Origin: Gordonia rubripertincta
GTDB taxonomy: Bacteria > Actinomycetota > Actinomycetes > Mycobacteriales > Mycobacteriaceae
Direction: 5' to 3'
Length of the DNA stretch: 64,000 nt
NCBI RefSeq assembly: GCF_038024875.1
Contig: NZ_CP136136.1
Coordinates: forward strand, 2,046,001 to 2,110,000
The notes under the pieces are model-generated. The model ran no database searches, was not told the DNA's origin, and saw only the letters and a list, made by a program, of their open reading frames with translations. This document shows positions 34,659 through 42,504 of this stretch, piece after piece (positions within the stretch are counted from its first letter, which is position 1; each line of letters begins with the position of its first letter). Made by a program: the position numbers and the translations under genes.

Positions 34659-35945
34659 TCAGGTGAGCTGCAGGCTCGCCCACAGCGCCAGCACCGCGAC
34701 GCCCAGTGTCGCGGGAACGGTGAGCGCGCCGAGCCGCAGGTACTCCCGCGAGGTCGGGGCGGAGACGTCGCGATGCATGATCTCCCGCCAGAGCAGGTTG
34801 GCGAGCGACCCGAAGTAGGCCAGGTTGGGGCCGATGTTGACGCCGAGCAGCATCGCCATGACCAGTCCTGGGTCGTGCGCCACCAGCGGGATCAGCAAGA
34901 GCGTCGCCGGGAGGTTGTTGACGAGGTTCGCCAGGACCGCGGCGAGCACCGCGACTCCCAGGATGCCGAACAGCGTCGACGAGGACGGGATGAGCCCGCC
35001 GATCCAGTCGCCGAGCGGCCCGTCGCGGACCGGCAGGATGACGACACCGAGCGTGGCCACGAACCCCAGGAACGGAACGTTCACCGCGGTGATCGTGCTG
35101 CGCAGCGTGGCCACCGGGGAACGGAGCAGTTCGGGCAGCGTGAACAACGCCGCACCCACCCCGGCGACCACGGCGAGCGGTACCCCGAACGGTTCGGCGA
35201 CCACGAACGCGACGAGCAACAGGGCCAGGCCGACCAGCAGAAGGGTCGGACGAGGCGCGTCCGGCCGGGGCTGGTCGGCGGAGAGCTGCGAGTCCGGGGG
35301 GCGGGGCGCGGGATCGGGACTGCTGAGGGCACCGGCGAAATACCACCGGAAGATCAGGTACTCGACGAGGATCGCCGCGATCCACGGCGCCAGCATCACC
35401 CCGGTGAAACCGAGGAATCCGAAGCCGGTGGCGGAGAAGGCCAGCAGGTTGGTGAGGTTGGAGACCGGCAGCAGCGTCGACGCGGTGTTCGCCAGATGGG
35501 CGCTCGAGAACGCGATCGGGGTCACCCGTGCGCCGATGTGCCGCGCCGTGGCGACGGCTACCGGCGTCAGCAACACGATCGTGGTGTCGAGGCTGAGGAT
35601 GGCGGTGGTCACCGCCGCGGCGACGAAGACGATGCGCAGCAACCGACGCGGGGACGATCGGCTCCAACCGGCGAGCACCGTGCCGACCCAGGTGAAGACG
35701 CCTTCGCGGGCGCAGACGTCGGCGACAACCAGCATCGCGGCGAGGAAGCCGATGGTCGGGGCCATCGACATGACCTCGTCGGCCGCGGCGTCGAGGTCGG
35801 TCAGACCGAGCAGGATGAGCAGCGCGGCGACCGGAGCCGCCACCGCGGCGGCCGGAACGCGCTGCGCGGCAAGGGTTGCGATGATCACCACGACGAGGCC
35901 GGCGATGCTGACGAGGCAGCCGGCGACACTGTCCACGGTGAGCAC
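34659..35945 (-). CDS. ArsB/NhaD-type (SLC13-like) membrane transporter
   Basis: Product of 428 aa with about 11 hydrophobic helices. LSLDTTIVLLTPVAVA, NTASTLLPVSNLTNLLA and NLVNNLPATLLLIPL, including the NNLP pattern, are typical of the ion-transporter superfamily that includes ArsB (arsenite export) and NhaD. No arsR, arsC or other metal gene lies nearby, so arsenite is not a safe substrate; an organic anion or sodium is equally possible. Starts with GTG at 35943-35945, 32 bp after the stop of the drug exporter gene on the same strand. Confidence 0.82.
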   Translation of the reverse strand: MLTVDSVAGCLVSIAGLVVVIIATLAAQRVPAAAVAAPVAALLILLGLTDLDAAADEVMSMAPTIGFLAAMLVVADVCAREGVFTWVGTVLAGWSRSSPRRLLRIVFVAAAVTTAILSLDTTIVLLTPVAVATARHIGARVTPIAFSSAHLANTASTLLPVSNLTNLLAFSATGFGFLGFTGVMLAPWIAAILVEYLIFRWYFAGALSSPDPAPRPPDSQLSADQPRPDAPRPTLLLVGLALLLVAFVVAEPFGVPLAVVAGVGAALFTLPELLRSPVATLRSTITAVNVPFLGFVATLGVVILPVRDGPLGDWIGGLIPSSSTLFGILGVAVLAAVLANLVNNLPATLLLIPLVAHDPGLVMAMLLGVNIGPNLAYFGSLANLLWREIMHRDVSAPTSREYLRLGALTVPATLGVAVLALWASLQLT

Positions 35946-35977
35946 CGCAGAAAGGGTACGCGCAGACAGGTTATGTG

Positions 35978-37648
35978 TCAGTCGCGGGCGTAGGTGTCGT
36001 CGAGGTCGGGATCGGGTTCGAAGTCACCGGACCGGCTCGTGATGACCGGCCCCTCGACGACTCGACGCGGAGTGATCCACAGCAGAACCACTGCACTGGC
36101 GAGCATGATGCCGCCCAGGATCAGCGTGGCGTGCTCGAACGGTACGTCGAAGGCGGCCTGGCTGCCCTGTTCGATCTTCTCGGCGAGGTCGGAGGACTGC
36201 GCGGACAGATTGTCGACGACGACCCTCGCCTCCGCGAGGGAGCGCTCGATGAGGGTTCCGGCCTGTTCGGCCTGGGCGATGGTGGCCTGGCCGCCGGACG
36301 GGTCACCCGCCGCGATCTGCTGCTGTCCGGCGGCGGTGAGCTGCTCGCGGGCAAGATCCGCGGTTGGTCCGATCCGGGCTTTGTAGCCGGCGGCGACCAT
36401 GGAACCGGCGATCGCGATACCGATGGCCGCACCGATCTCGCGGGCGGTGTCGTTGATCGCCGAACCGACGCCCTGGTTGTCGAGCGGGGTGTTGGACATG
36501 ATCGCGGTGGTCGCCGGGGCGGAGGCGAGGCCGATGCCGATCGCGACGACCGCGAGGATCGCGGCCAGCGTCCAGTAGTCGCCCACCCGGATCAGGCCCA
36601 TGAGGGTCAGGCCGATCCCCGACAGCAGGGCGCCGCCGGCGATCACGAACTTGAGCGAGTCCAGCCGCACTGCCAGCCAGTTGGAGAGCAGTGAGAAGAT
36701 CCCGACGCCGGCGACGAACGGCATGAGTGCCACGGCGGACTGCAGCGGGGAGTAGCCGAACACCAGCTGCAGCAACTGCAGGACGAGGTAGAACATGCCG
36801 AAGGAGGCGAGGAACTGCACCGCCACCGACAGCGATCCCGAACCGAATGCCCGGTTGCGGAGCAGCCGCACGTCGAACAACGGAGAGGCCGAACGCAGTT
36901 CGACGACCACGAACAACGCGGCGAGGAGGATGCCGCCGACCAGACAGCCCAGGACGAGCAGATCGTCCCAACCGCGGTGCGGCGCCTCCAGAAGACCGAA
37001 GACCACACCCGCGATCGCCAGCACCGAACACAGGGTGCCGGGGATGTCGAAGCGTCCGGGGTCGGTGTCCTTCGACGTGCCGATGGTGAAACACAGCAGC
37101 GCCGAGACGGCCGACGACGCGGCGAAGGTGATGAAGATCGAATGCCAGGAGAAGAATTCGAGCAGCAGGCCGGTGACGAGGAAGCCGGCGATCGCGCCGC
37201 CACCGGCGATGGCCGACCAGATGCTGATGCCGACCGCGCGCTGGCCGTCGGGCATCCCGGAGGTGATGAGCGACAACGTCGTCGGCATGATGAGCGCGGC
37301 GGCGGCGCCGGCGAGGCAGCGTGTGATGATCAGCTGCTCCGGGCCGTCGACCCAGATCGCGGCCAGTGACGCAATGCTGAACAGCACCAGACCGATGATG
37401 AGGATCTCGCGTCGTCCGAAGCGGTCACCGATCGCCCCGGCGGGCAACAGGAGCGCGGCGAGGGCCAGGGTGTAACCGTCGACGATCCATGTCATCTGAC
37501 CGGCGTCGGCGCCGGTGTCGACGGCGATGTCGGGCAGAGCTGTGTTGAGCGCCGCCATGGCGGCGACGACCATGCTCACCGACAGGCAGGCGACGAGGAC
37601 GAGCCACGCGGAGCGCGCATCCATCCGGAATCCGTTCGGCAATCTCAT
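35978..37648 (-). CDS. DHA2-family (14-TM) drug/multidrug MFS transporter
   Basis: Product of 556 aa. N-terminal helix with VACLSVSMVVAAMAALNTALP and the motif-C-like GGGAIAGFLVTG point to the EmrB/QacA (DHA2) group of 14-helix proton antiporters; motif A reads GAIGDRFGRREILII. A Gln/Glu-rich extracytoplasmic loop lies around residues 425-500. Substrate unknown, probably hydrophobic compounds or dyes; a role in exporting steroid intermediates would be speculation. The ATG follows GGGGGCGGAAG. No regulator is adjacent. Confidence 0.88.
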   Translation of the reverse strand: MRLPNGFRMDARSAWLVLVACLSVSMVVAAMAALNTALPDIAVDTGADAGQMTWIVDGYTLALAALLLPAGAIGDRFGRREILIIGLVLFSIASLAAIWVDGPEQLIITRCLAGAAAALIMPTTLSLITSGMPDGQRAVGISIWSAIAGGGAIAGFLVTGLLLEFFSWHSIFITFAASSAVSALLCFTIGTSKDTDPGRFDIPGTLCSVLAIAGVVFGLLEAPHRGWDDLLVLGCLVGGILLAALFVVVELRSASPLFDVRLLRNRAFGSGSLSVAVQFLASFGMFYLVLQLLQLVFGYSPLQSAVALMPFVAGVGIFSLLSNWLAVRLDSLKFVIAGGALLSGIGLTLMGLIRVGDYWTLAAILAVVAIGIGLASAPATTAIMSNTPLDNQGVGSAINDTAREIGAAIGIAIAGSMVAAGYKARIGPTADLAREQLTAAGQQQIAAGDPSGGQATIAQAEQAGTLIERSLAEARVVVDNLSAQSSDLAEKIEQGSQAAFDVPFEHATLILGGIMLASAVVLLWITPRRVVEGPVITSRSGDFEPDPDLDDTYARD

Positions 37649-37840
37649 CTTCCGCCCCCGATCTCGATGTGGAACTCGTAGGATCGCAGGGTTGCCGTCC
37701 GCCGCGTTGCGGTTTCGTTATCGCGACACGCGTGAGGGGAACCACCGCAACGTGGGTAACTTATGACACATTTATCACTGCAGTACCAGAGGCCGTAACG
37801 GTCGAAGTTGGCCCCGGACAATCGAAAGTGGTGACAGGTC

Positions 37841-38038
37841 ATGGCCTCACCCCACATTGCGTCGAACACAGTCGCGTCCGCCGCTGCAGGACCCACTACC
37901 GGCGCGACCCCCATCGCTCCCTCGGACACTACCGATGTCTCGCCTGCGCGTCTCCATGTCTGGCGCGTGCTGTCGATGCTGGCGGCACTCATCGGCGTCA
38001 TCGTGACGCTGGTGGTCATCGCGTCGTCGGCGGTGTGA
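37841..38038 (+). CDS. Small single-span membrane protein
   Basis: 65 aa: a Ser/Thr/Ala/Pro-rich N-terminal part followed by one hydrophobic helix near the C-terminus (VLSMLAALIGVIVTLVVIASSAV). The ribosome site (GGTGACAGGTC) is weak and no family is recognised. The 190 bp upstream have an AT-rich stretch (about 37760-37790, TTATGACACATTTATCAC) that could hold a promoter. The C-terminal helix and low-complexity N-terminus resemble many small actinobacterial envelope proteins, but the role is unknown. Confidence 0.5.
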   Translation: MASPHIASNTVASAAAGPTTGATPIAPSDTTDVSPARLHVWRVLSMLAALIGVIVTLVVIASSAV

Positions 38039-38063
38039 CCGCCGACGACGCGTGACCGGGTGA

Positions 38064-38495
38064 CTACCCGGCGTGCTTCTCGATGGCAGCGCCGAGGCGC
38101 GGCAGTGCCGCGACCACATAGTTCTTGGCCTTCCCGCGCAACGAGTTGTAGGCCTTGGCCAGTCCGGGCTTGGCCGAGTCGGCCTGGGCGTCGGTGACGG
38201 CCAGCAGGGCCTCCGCCGCGGCGTCGCCGTTGGCCGAGAGATGATCGCCGAAGGCGACCCCGGCCGGCTTCGTATCCCAGAACGGCGCGAGAGCCGTCAG
38301 GAAGTCCTCGGCCAGCTGATCCGTGGCGCTGCGCACCACGCCGGGCTTCACCTTCTGGACCGCCGAGTAGGCGGTCTTCACAGCGGCGCCGCTCAGACCC
38401 GACTGGTCGGCCACCTCGGCATCGATGACACCGACCAGGTCGGTCACCAGTGCGCTGCGGTTGTCGGCAAGTAGGGGCGTCAGCGAATCGCTCAT
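38064..38495 (-). CDS. Conserved actinobacterial protein (DUF6918-like), function unknown
   Basis: Product of 143 aa, mostly helical, no signal peptide: begins MSDSLTPLLADNRSALVTDL and ends GAAIEKHAG. I place it with a small actinobacterial family (possibly DUF6918) on its length and opening, with limited certainty. The ATG at 38493-38495 follows GAGGAGACCGC, better than an in-frame start 33 bp upstream. It lies about 90 bp downstream of hsd4B on the same strand and may be read through from the KstR-controlled kstD unit. Confidence 0.7.
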   Translation of the reverse strand: MSDSLTPLLADNRSALVTDLVGVIDAEVADQSGLSGAAVKTAYSAVQKVKPGVVRSATDQLAEDFLTALAPFWDTKPAGVAFGDHLSANGDAAAEALLAVTDAQADSAKPGLAKAYNSLRGKAKNYVVAALPRLGAAIEKHAG

Positions 38496-38587
38496 GCGGT
38501 CTCCTCGTGGATATGCGACGTGGTACACGCGGACCGATTCCCGGTCCGCGTGTAGAGCGTACTGGCCGCCGGTGACCGGCCGGCGAC

Positions 38588-39448
38588 TCAGTTACGCGCG
38601 CACACCACATTGGCGAGGGCCTTCGCGCCCTCCCGTTCGATGACACTCGCGGTGGCCAGGAAACGGGTGCCGTCGTCCCAGACCGCGACCTCGAGGGTCT
38701 CGCCGGGGAAGACCACGCCGGCGAACGAGGCCGAGAACTCCGCGACGGCGGCGACATCGCCGCCGAGCAGTTCGTCGGTGATGGCGCGCGCGACCGTGCC
38801 GTATGTGCACAGGCCGTGCAGGATCGGCCGCGGAAAGCCTGCGCGCGAGGCGAACTCGGGGTCGGAGTGCAGTGGGTTGCGGTCGCCGCACAGCCGGTAG
38901 AGAAGCGCCTGGTTGGGGAGTGTCGGGATGCGCAGCCGGTGATCGGGTTCGCGGTCGGGGTACTCGACCTTCTCCGACGTGCCGCGCTCACCACCGAAGC
39001 CGCCCTCGCCCTTGGCGAAGATCGACGACCGCGCGGTCCACAGCGTCTGACCGGCGTCGTCGGTGGTCACCGACTCCTGGATGATGACGGCGGCCGAACC
39101 CTTGTCCTGGACCTCGGCGATGCGGGTGCGGGTGGTCGCCTTGCCGCTCGGCGGCAGCGGACGGTGCGCGGTGACCTTCTGACTTCCGTGGACGACCTTC
39201 GCGAGGTCGATGTCGACGCCCGGGAAGGAGACCTTCGGCGGCTCGGTGGTGTGGAAACCGGCGGCGACGGTCGCGAAGGTCGGCAGTACCTTGGGAGCCG
39301 AATCATGAACGTAGGCCAGCGATTCGGTGTTCATCGGATCGGCCGCGGCCCCCACCGCGAGGTGGTAGAGCGCGACGTCGGATGCCGACCACTCGAACGA
39401 GACCTCGGGCAGTTCCGCTCCGACGGCGACGGCGGGATCGATCGGCAT
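38588..39448 (-). CDS. hsd4B: Hsd4B-type enoyl-CoA hydratase (MaoC double domain)
   Basis: Product of 286 aa, the length of the mycobacterial Rv3538 protein beside kstD. Two hot-dog repeats; the second has LLYRLCGDRNPLHSDPEFAS (hydratase motif with Asp and His) and GFPRPILHGLCTYG. These R-specific 2-enoyl-CoA hydratases act in beta-oxidation of the sterol side chain. Three bases separate it from kstD upstream; GGAG of its ribosome site lies inside the kstD end. Part of the KstR regulon through the double operator before kstD. Confidence 0.9.
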   Translation of the reverse strand: MPIDPAVAVGAELPEVSFEWSASDVALYHLAVGAAADPMNTESLAYVHDSAPKVLPTFATVAAGFHTTEPPKVSFPGVDIDLAKVVHGSQKVTAHRPLPPSGKATTRTRIAEVQDKGSAAVIIQESVTTDDAGQTLWTARSSIFAKGEGGFGGERGTSEKVEYPDREPDHRLRIPTLPNQALLYRLCGDRNPLHSDPEFASRAGFPRPILHGLCTYGTVARAITDELLGGDVAAVAEFSASFAGVVFPGETLEVAVWDDGTRFLATASVIEREGAKALANVVCARN

Positions 39449-39451
39449 GGT

Positions 39452-41185
39452 TCAGGCTCCTGTCTGGGACGTCGGGGTGGTGGCCGAGGCCTTGGCGGCG
39501 ATGTCGCTGGCGGCGAGGTAACCGAAGACGATCGCGGGGCCGATGGTGGCGCCGGGTCCGGCGTAGGTGTGGCCCATCACCGGGGCGCTGGTGTTGCCCG
39601 CGGCGTACAGGCCCTCGATGACCGAGCCGTCGGGGCGGAGTGCGCGACCCGCGGCGTCGGCGTTGATCCCGCCCTTGGTGCCGAGGTCGCCGGGGACCAT
39701 CTTGACCGCGTAGAACGGGCCTTTGCTGACCTCGCCGAGGCTCGGGTTGGGCTTGTTCGTGATGTCTCCGTAGTAGTGGTCGTAACCGCTTGCGCCACGG
39801 CCGAAGTCCTCGTCGACCCCGGCGCGGGCGAAGCCGTTGAAGCGTTCGGTGGTCTCGACGAGGGACTCGGCGGGGACGCCGATCTTCTCCGCGAGGGCGG
39901 AGATGCTGTCGGCCTTGACGACGACGCCCGACTCGTACCACTTCTTCGGGAGTGGCTGGCGCGCAGTGATCCCGGCGAAGAGGTAGCGGTTGCGGCACCG
40001 CTGGTCGAAGATCAGCCACGACGGCACGTTCTCGCCCGGGCCCTCGCCGTGGCCGAACTCGCCGCCGTACATCTGGTGCACCGCTTCGACATATGGCAGC
40101 GACTCGTTCATGTAGCGCCTGCCGCGCATGTTCACGATGAAGGTGCCGGGGACCGACCGCTCCGACAGTGCGAACCAAGGACCGCGCGGCAGCGGGATCG
40201 TCGGACCCCACCAGGCGTCGTCCATGAGGGAGACCGCGGCGCCGATCTTGAGCCCGGCGTTGATGCCGTCACCGGTGTTGCTCGGTGCGCCGGTGGTCCA
40301 GTCGGACCCGATGGGCTCGCGCTGGTACTTCTTGCGCATCTCCTCGTTGTGCTCGAAGCCACCGCAGGCGAGGATCACGCCCTGACGCGCGTGGATCTCG
40401 AACTGCTTGCCGTCCGACTCCGCGATCACGCCGACGACCCGGTCGTCGGAGGTGATGAGGTCGACGAGGCCGGTGTTGAGGCGGAGCGGGACCCCGGCCT
40501 CGCGCACGCCGATGAGCAGCTCGGCGGCCAGCGCCGCCCCCATCGCGATCAGCTTCTTGCCGCGGCTGCGGGCCCAGAAGAAGCGGCTGCCGACCTTCGC
40601 CATACGCAGCGGTCCGCGCCAGTGGCGGAGGCCGGTGTTGAGCCAGCGGTAGTCGGACTGCAGCACGACCATGTTCATCGGGGCCTTGGTGTACTGCGGG
40701 TGCAGCGTCTCGAGGTCGTCGCCGAGCCGGCGAGCATCGAACGGCCGCGGTTCGATCGACCGGCCGTCGAGACGCCCACCCGGTGCCTCGGGGTAGTAGT
40801 CCGAGTAGTTCTTCACCCACTCGAGGTCGAGGGGTGCGTGCTCGAGCAGGAAGTCGAGGGCCTCGGGCCCGCGATCGATGTAGGCGTCGATACGGTCGGC
40901 CGGTGCGTGCTCGCCGATGATCGCGTGCACGTACTCACGGGCCTTCTCCGGTGTATCGCTCACGCCGTCGCGCTTCAGCACCGAGTTGTTGGGGATCCAC
41001 ACGCCGCCGCCGGACCGGGAGGTAGAACCGCCCCAGTAGGGCGACTTCTCGATCAGGACGGTCTTGAGGCCCTTGCGGGCCGCGGTGATCGCGGCGGCCA
41101 GACCGGCACCACCGGCACCGACGACGATGACGTCGTAGGTCTCGGGTTCGGTGCTGGTCTGTTGTGGATCGGACGAGCCGGCCAT
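39452..41185 (-). CDS. kstD: KstD, 3-ketosteroid delta1-dehydrogenase
   Basis: Product of 577 aa. FAD-binding VVGAGGAGLAAAIT near residue 22; SPYWGGSTSRSGGGVWIPNN; the C-terminal active-site segment GHTYAGPGATIGPAIVFGYLA, whose Tyr and the Gly four residues on correspond to Tyr487/Gly491 of Rhodococcus KstD1. It removes hydrogens from C1-C2 of 3-ketosteroids, starting ring opening together with KshA. The ATG follows AAGGGGACCCA and the paired KstR operators are 23-59 bp upstream. Followed by hsd4B as in mycobacteria. Confidence 0.95.
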   Translation of the reverse strand: MAGSSDPQQTSTEPETYDVIVVGAGGAGLAAAITAARKGLKTVLIEKSPYWGGSTSRSGGGVWIPNNSVLKRDGVSDTPEKAREYVHAIIGEHAPADRIDAYIDRGPEALDFLLEHAPLDLEWVKNYSDYYPEAPGGRLDGRSIEPRPFDARRLGDDLETLHPQYTKAPMNMVVLQSDYRWLNTGLRHWRGPLRMAKVGSRFFWARSRGKKLIAMGAALAAELLIGVREAGVPLRLNTGLVDLITSDDRVVGVIAESDGKQFEIHARQGVILACGGFEHNEEMRKKYQREPIGSDWTTGAPSNTGDGINAGLKIGAAVSLMDDAWWGPTIPLPRGPWFALSERSVPGTFIVNMRGRRYMNESLPYVEAVHQMYGGEFGHGEGPGENVPSWLIFDQRCRNRYLFAGITARQPLPKKWYESGVVVKADSISALAEKIGVPAESLVETTERFNGFARAGVDEDFGRGASGYDHYYGDITNKPNPSLGEVSKGPFYAVKMVPGDLGTKGGINADAAGRALRPDGSVIEGLYAAGNTSAPVMGHTYAGPGATIGPAIVFGYLAASDIAAKASATTPTSQTGA

Positions 41186-41207
41186 TGGGTCCCCTTCGTG
41201 CGCGCAG

Positions 41208-41244
41208 CTGTAACGTGTTCTACCTGAATTAGAACACGTTACAG
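41208..41244. promoter_or_regulatory. Double KstR operator forming a perfect 15-bp inverted repeat
   Basis: CTGTAACGTGTTCTA (41208-41222), spacer CCTGAAT, and TAGAACACGTTACAG (41230-41244). Each arm contains one full TNNAACNNGTTNNA site (41209-41222 and 41230-41243) and the arms are exact inverted copies. Upstream of kstD. Confidence 0.92.
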
Positions 41245-41286
41245 AAACGTGCCGCCAGGGTCAGTCGCCTCATTCACCGGAAACCG

Positions 41287-41712
41287 TCAGGTCGAGGCGC
41301 TGACCTGCACGGTCATGTCGGCCGGTGTCCAGAACGCGCGCATCGAGGTGATGAGCCCGGAGTCGTCGAAGGTCATCACGTCGATCGGCTCCACCACGAT
41401 GGTGCGCCCCGGCAGGCGTGTGGTCACCCGGAAGTGGAAGGCTGCCTGGCCGCCGACCGGGCGTACGACGAGGAGCTCGGCGGTGCTGTCGGTGCCGTCC
41501 AGGCCGCGATAGAACTCCTCGATCGCCGGACGACCGATCCGCGGTTCGGAGCCGACCGGATCCTCGAGCCGGGCGTCGGGTGCGTAGAGCTCCGCGATCT
41601 CGGCTGCGGTTCCGGTCGAGATGGTCGCGAGGTACCGCGACACCAGGGCGGCGGTGTCGATCTGATCGGACACGGTGGGCACGGTCGAACTGGGCATGGT
41701 CGAACGGGGCAT
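41287..41712 (-). CDS. Steroid delta5-3-ketoisomerase (KSI)
   Basis: Product of 141 aa, NTF2 fold. All three classic KSI residues are present with correct spacing: Tyr27 (VSRYLAT), Asp51 (LEDPVGSEPR) and Asp111 (VVEPIDVMTFD), equal to Tyr14, Asp38 and Asp99 of Comamonas KSI. It moves the delta5 double bond to delta4 in 3-ketosteroids. The start is uncertain: the ATG at 41712 has no ribosome site, and an internal GTG (41671-41673) would give the usual KSI length. It lies upstream of the kstD operators on the same strand and divergent from the SnoaL gene; motif A of the new promoter class is between them. Confidence 0.9.
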   Translation of the reverse strand: MPRSTMPSSTVPTVSDQIDTAALVSRYLATISTGTAAEIAELYAPDARLEDPVGSEPRIGRPAIEEFYRGLDGTDSTAELLVVRPVGGQAAFHFRVTTRLPGRTIVVEPIDVMTFDDSGLITSMRAFWTPADMTVQVSAST

Positions 41713-41753
41713 GATCGAACACTGACAGCCCGCGTCCGGTTCGAGGTCCCGAC

Positions 41754-41806
41754 CTCCCGCTGAGCGGAAACGGCCCCACTCCCACGGCGGTGGCCGCGCC
41801 TAACGT
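41754..41806 (+). promoter_or_regulatory. Promoter with new 17-bp motif, copy A
   Basis: CTCCCGCTGAGCGGAAA (41754-41770) followed 30 bp later by the -10 box TAACGT (41801-41806). The -10 box ends 7 nt before the ATG of the SnoaL-like gene, so the mRNA is probably leaderless; no Shine-Dalgarno is seen. The motif also faces the divergent KSI gene. Confidence 0.6.
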
Positions 41807-41813
41807 GCCGCCC

Positions 41814-42332
41814 ATGGCGAACAACACATGGTCCAGGCAGGAACTCGAAGAGGCGTATCAGCGGTGGTTCACCACGATCAACCGCGCGGGGTCGGGGGAG
41901 GGGAGCTGGCGGGACTTCCTCGAATTGTTCACCGAGGACGTCGTCTATCACGAGCAGATGGCCGGGGAGCTGAAGGGCAGGGAAGGCATCTGGGCGTGGG
42001 CCGAACCCAGCCTGGCGCAGTTCCCCGGCTCGCACACCGAGAGTTTTCCCGAGCACTGGCATGTCATCGACGAGACCAACGGGACGATCGTCGCACGCCT
42101 CGACAACGTGATGAGCGATCCCGGTGACGGAAGCCGGTTCGCGGCCCCGCACATCAGCGTCCTCGACTACGCCGGTGACGGGAAGTTCTCCCAGCAGCGG
42201 GACGTCTACGACGTGACGACCTTCCTGGACCTCATCAAGGCGTGGGGGCGTCGTGCGATGGAGCTGGGGACCTTCGACGACGAACAGCGGGCGTGGTTCG
42301 CCGCGGTGTACCCGGAGACCGTCCCCGACTGA
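41814..42332 (+). CDS. SnoaL-like (NTF2-fold) protein
   Basis: Product of 172 aa, a cone-shaped NTF2/SnoaL-type fold: EEAYQRWFTTINRAGSGEGSW, EDVVYHEQMAGELKGREGIWAW, and VLDYAGDGKFSQQRDVYDV. Members bind polyketide or steroid-like ligands and may be isomerases, cyclases or hydratases; here the KSI catalytic triad is not conserved. The ATG at 41814 is chosen because it follows the -10 box by 7 nt; a GTG 24 bp earlier lies inside the promoter. It is the first gene of the forward run in the second steroid region and probably acts on a steroid intermediate. Confidence 0.8.
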   Translation: MANNTWSRQELEEAYQRWFTTINRAGSGEGSWRDFLELFTEDVVYHEQMAGELKGREGIWAWAEPSLAQFPGSHTESFPEHWHVIDETNGTIVARLDNVMSDPGDGSRFAAPHISVLDYAGDGKFSQQRDVYDVTTFLDLIKAWGRRAMELGTFDDEQRAWFAAVYPETVPD

Positions 42333-42347
42333 CCGTTCGGGCGGGGT

Positions 42348-42398
42348 GGTCCACTGAATGGGAAGGTCCCGACCGCCCCGCCGTCGAACACTTAACGT
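42348..42398 (+). promoter_or_regulatory. Promoter with new 17-bp motif, copy B
   Basis: GGTCCACTGAATGGGAA (42348-42364) and -10 box TAACGT (42393-42398), 37 bp between motif centre and -10. The predicted transcript would have a leader of about 100 nt before the SMP-30 gene. Confidence 0.6.
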
Positions 42399-42416
42399 AC
42401 CTCTGTACGCGGCCCT

Positions 42417-42430
42417 GTGATCCAGCTCAC
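42417..42430. promoter_or_regulatory. CRP/GlxR-type operator before the SMP-30/P450 operon
   Basis: GTGATCCAGCTCAC fits GTGA-N6-TCAC exactly, preceded by T. It lies just downstream of the predicted transcription start of copy B (about +13 to +26), a position where a bound CRP/GlxR protein would block or pause transcription. Confidence 0.55.
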
Positions 42431-42504
42431 GACGAGCCTGGCTGGCCGCCCACCACGTTGTCGCACAACGTAACTCAGCACCTCACGTTCCGGAAGGTTC
42501 ACCG

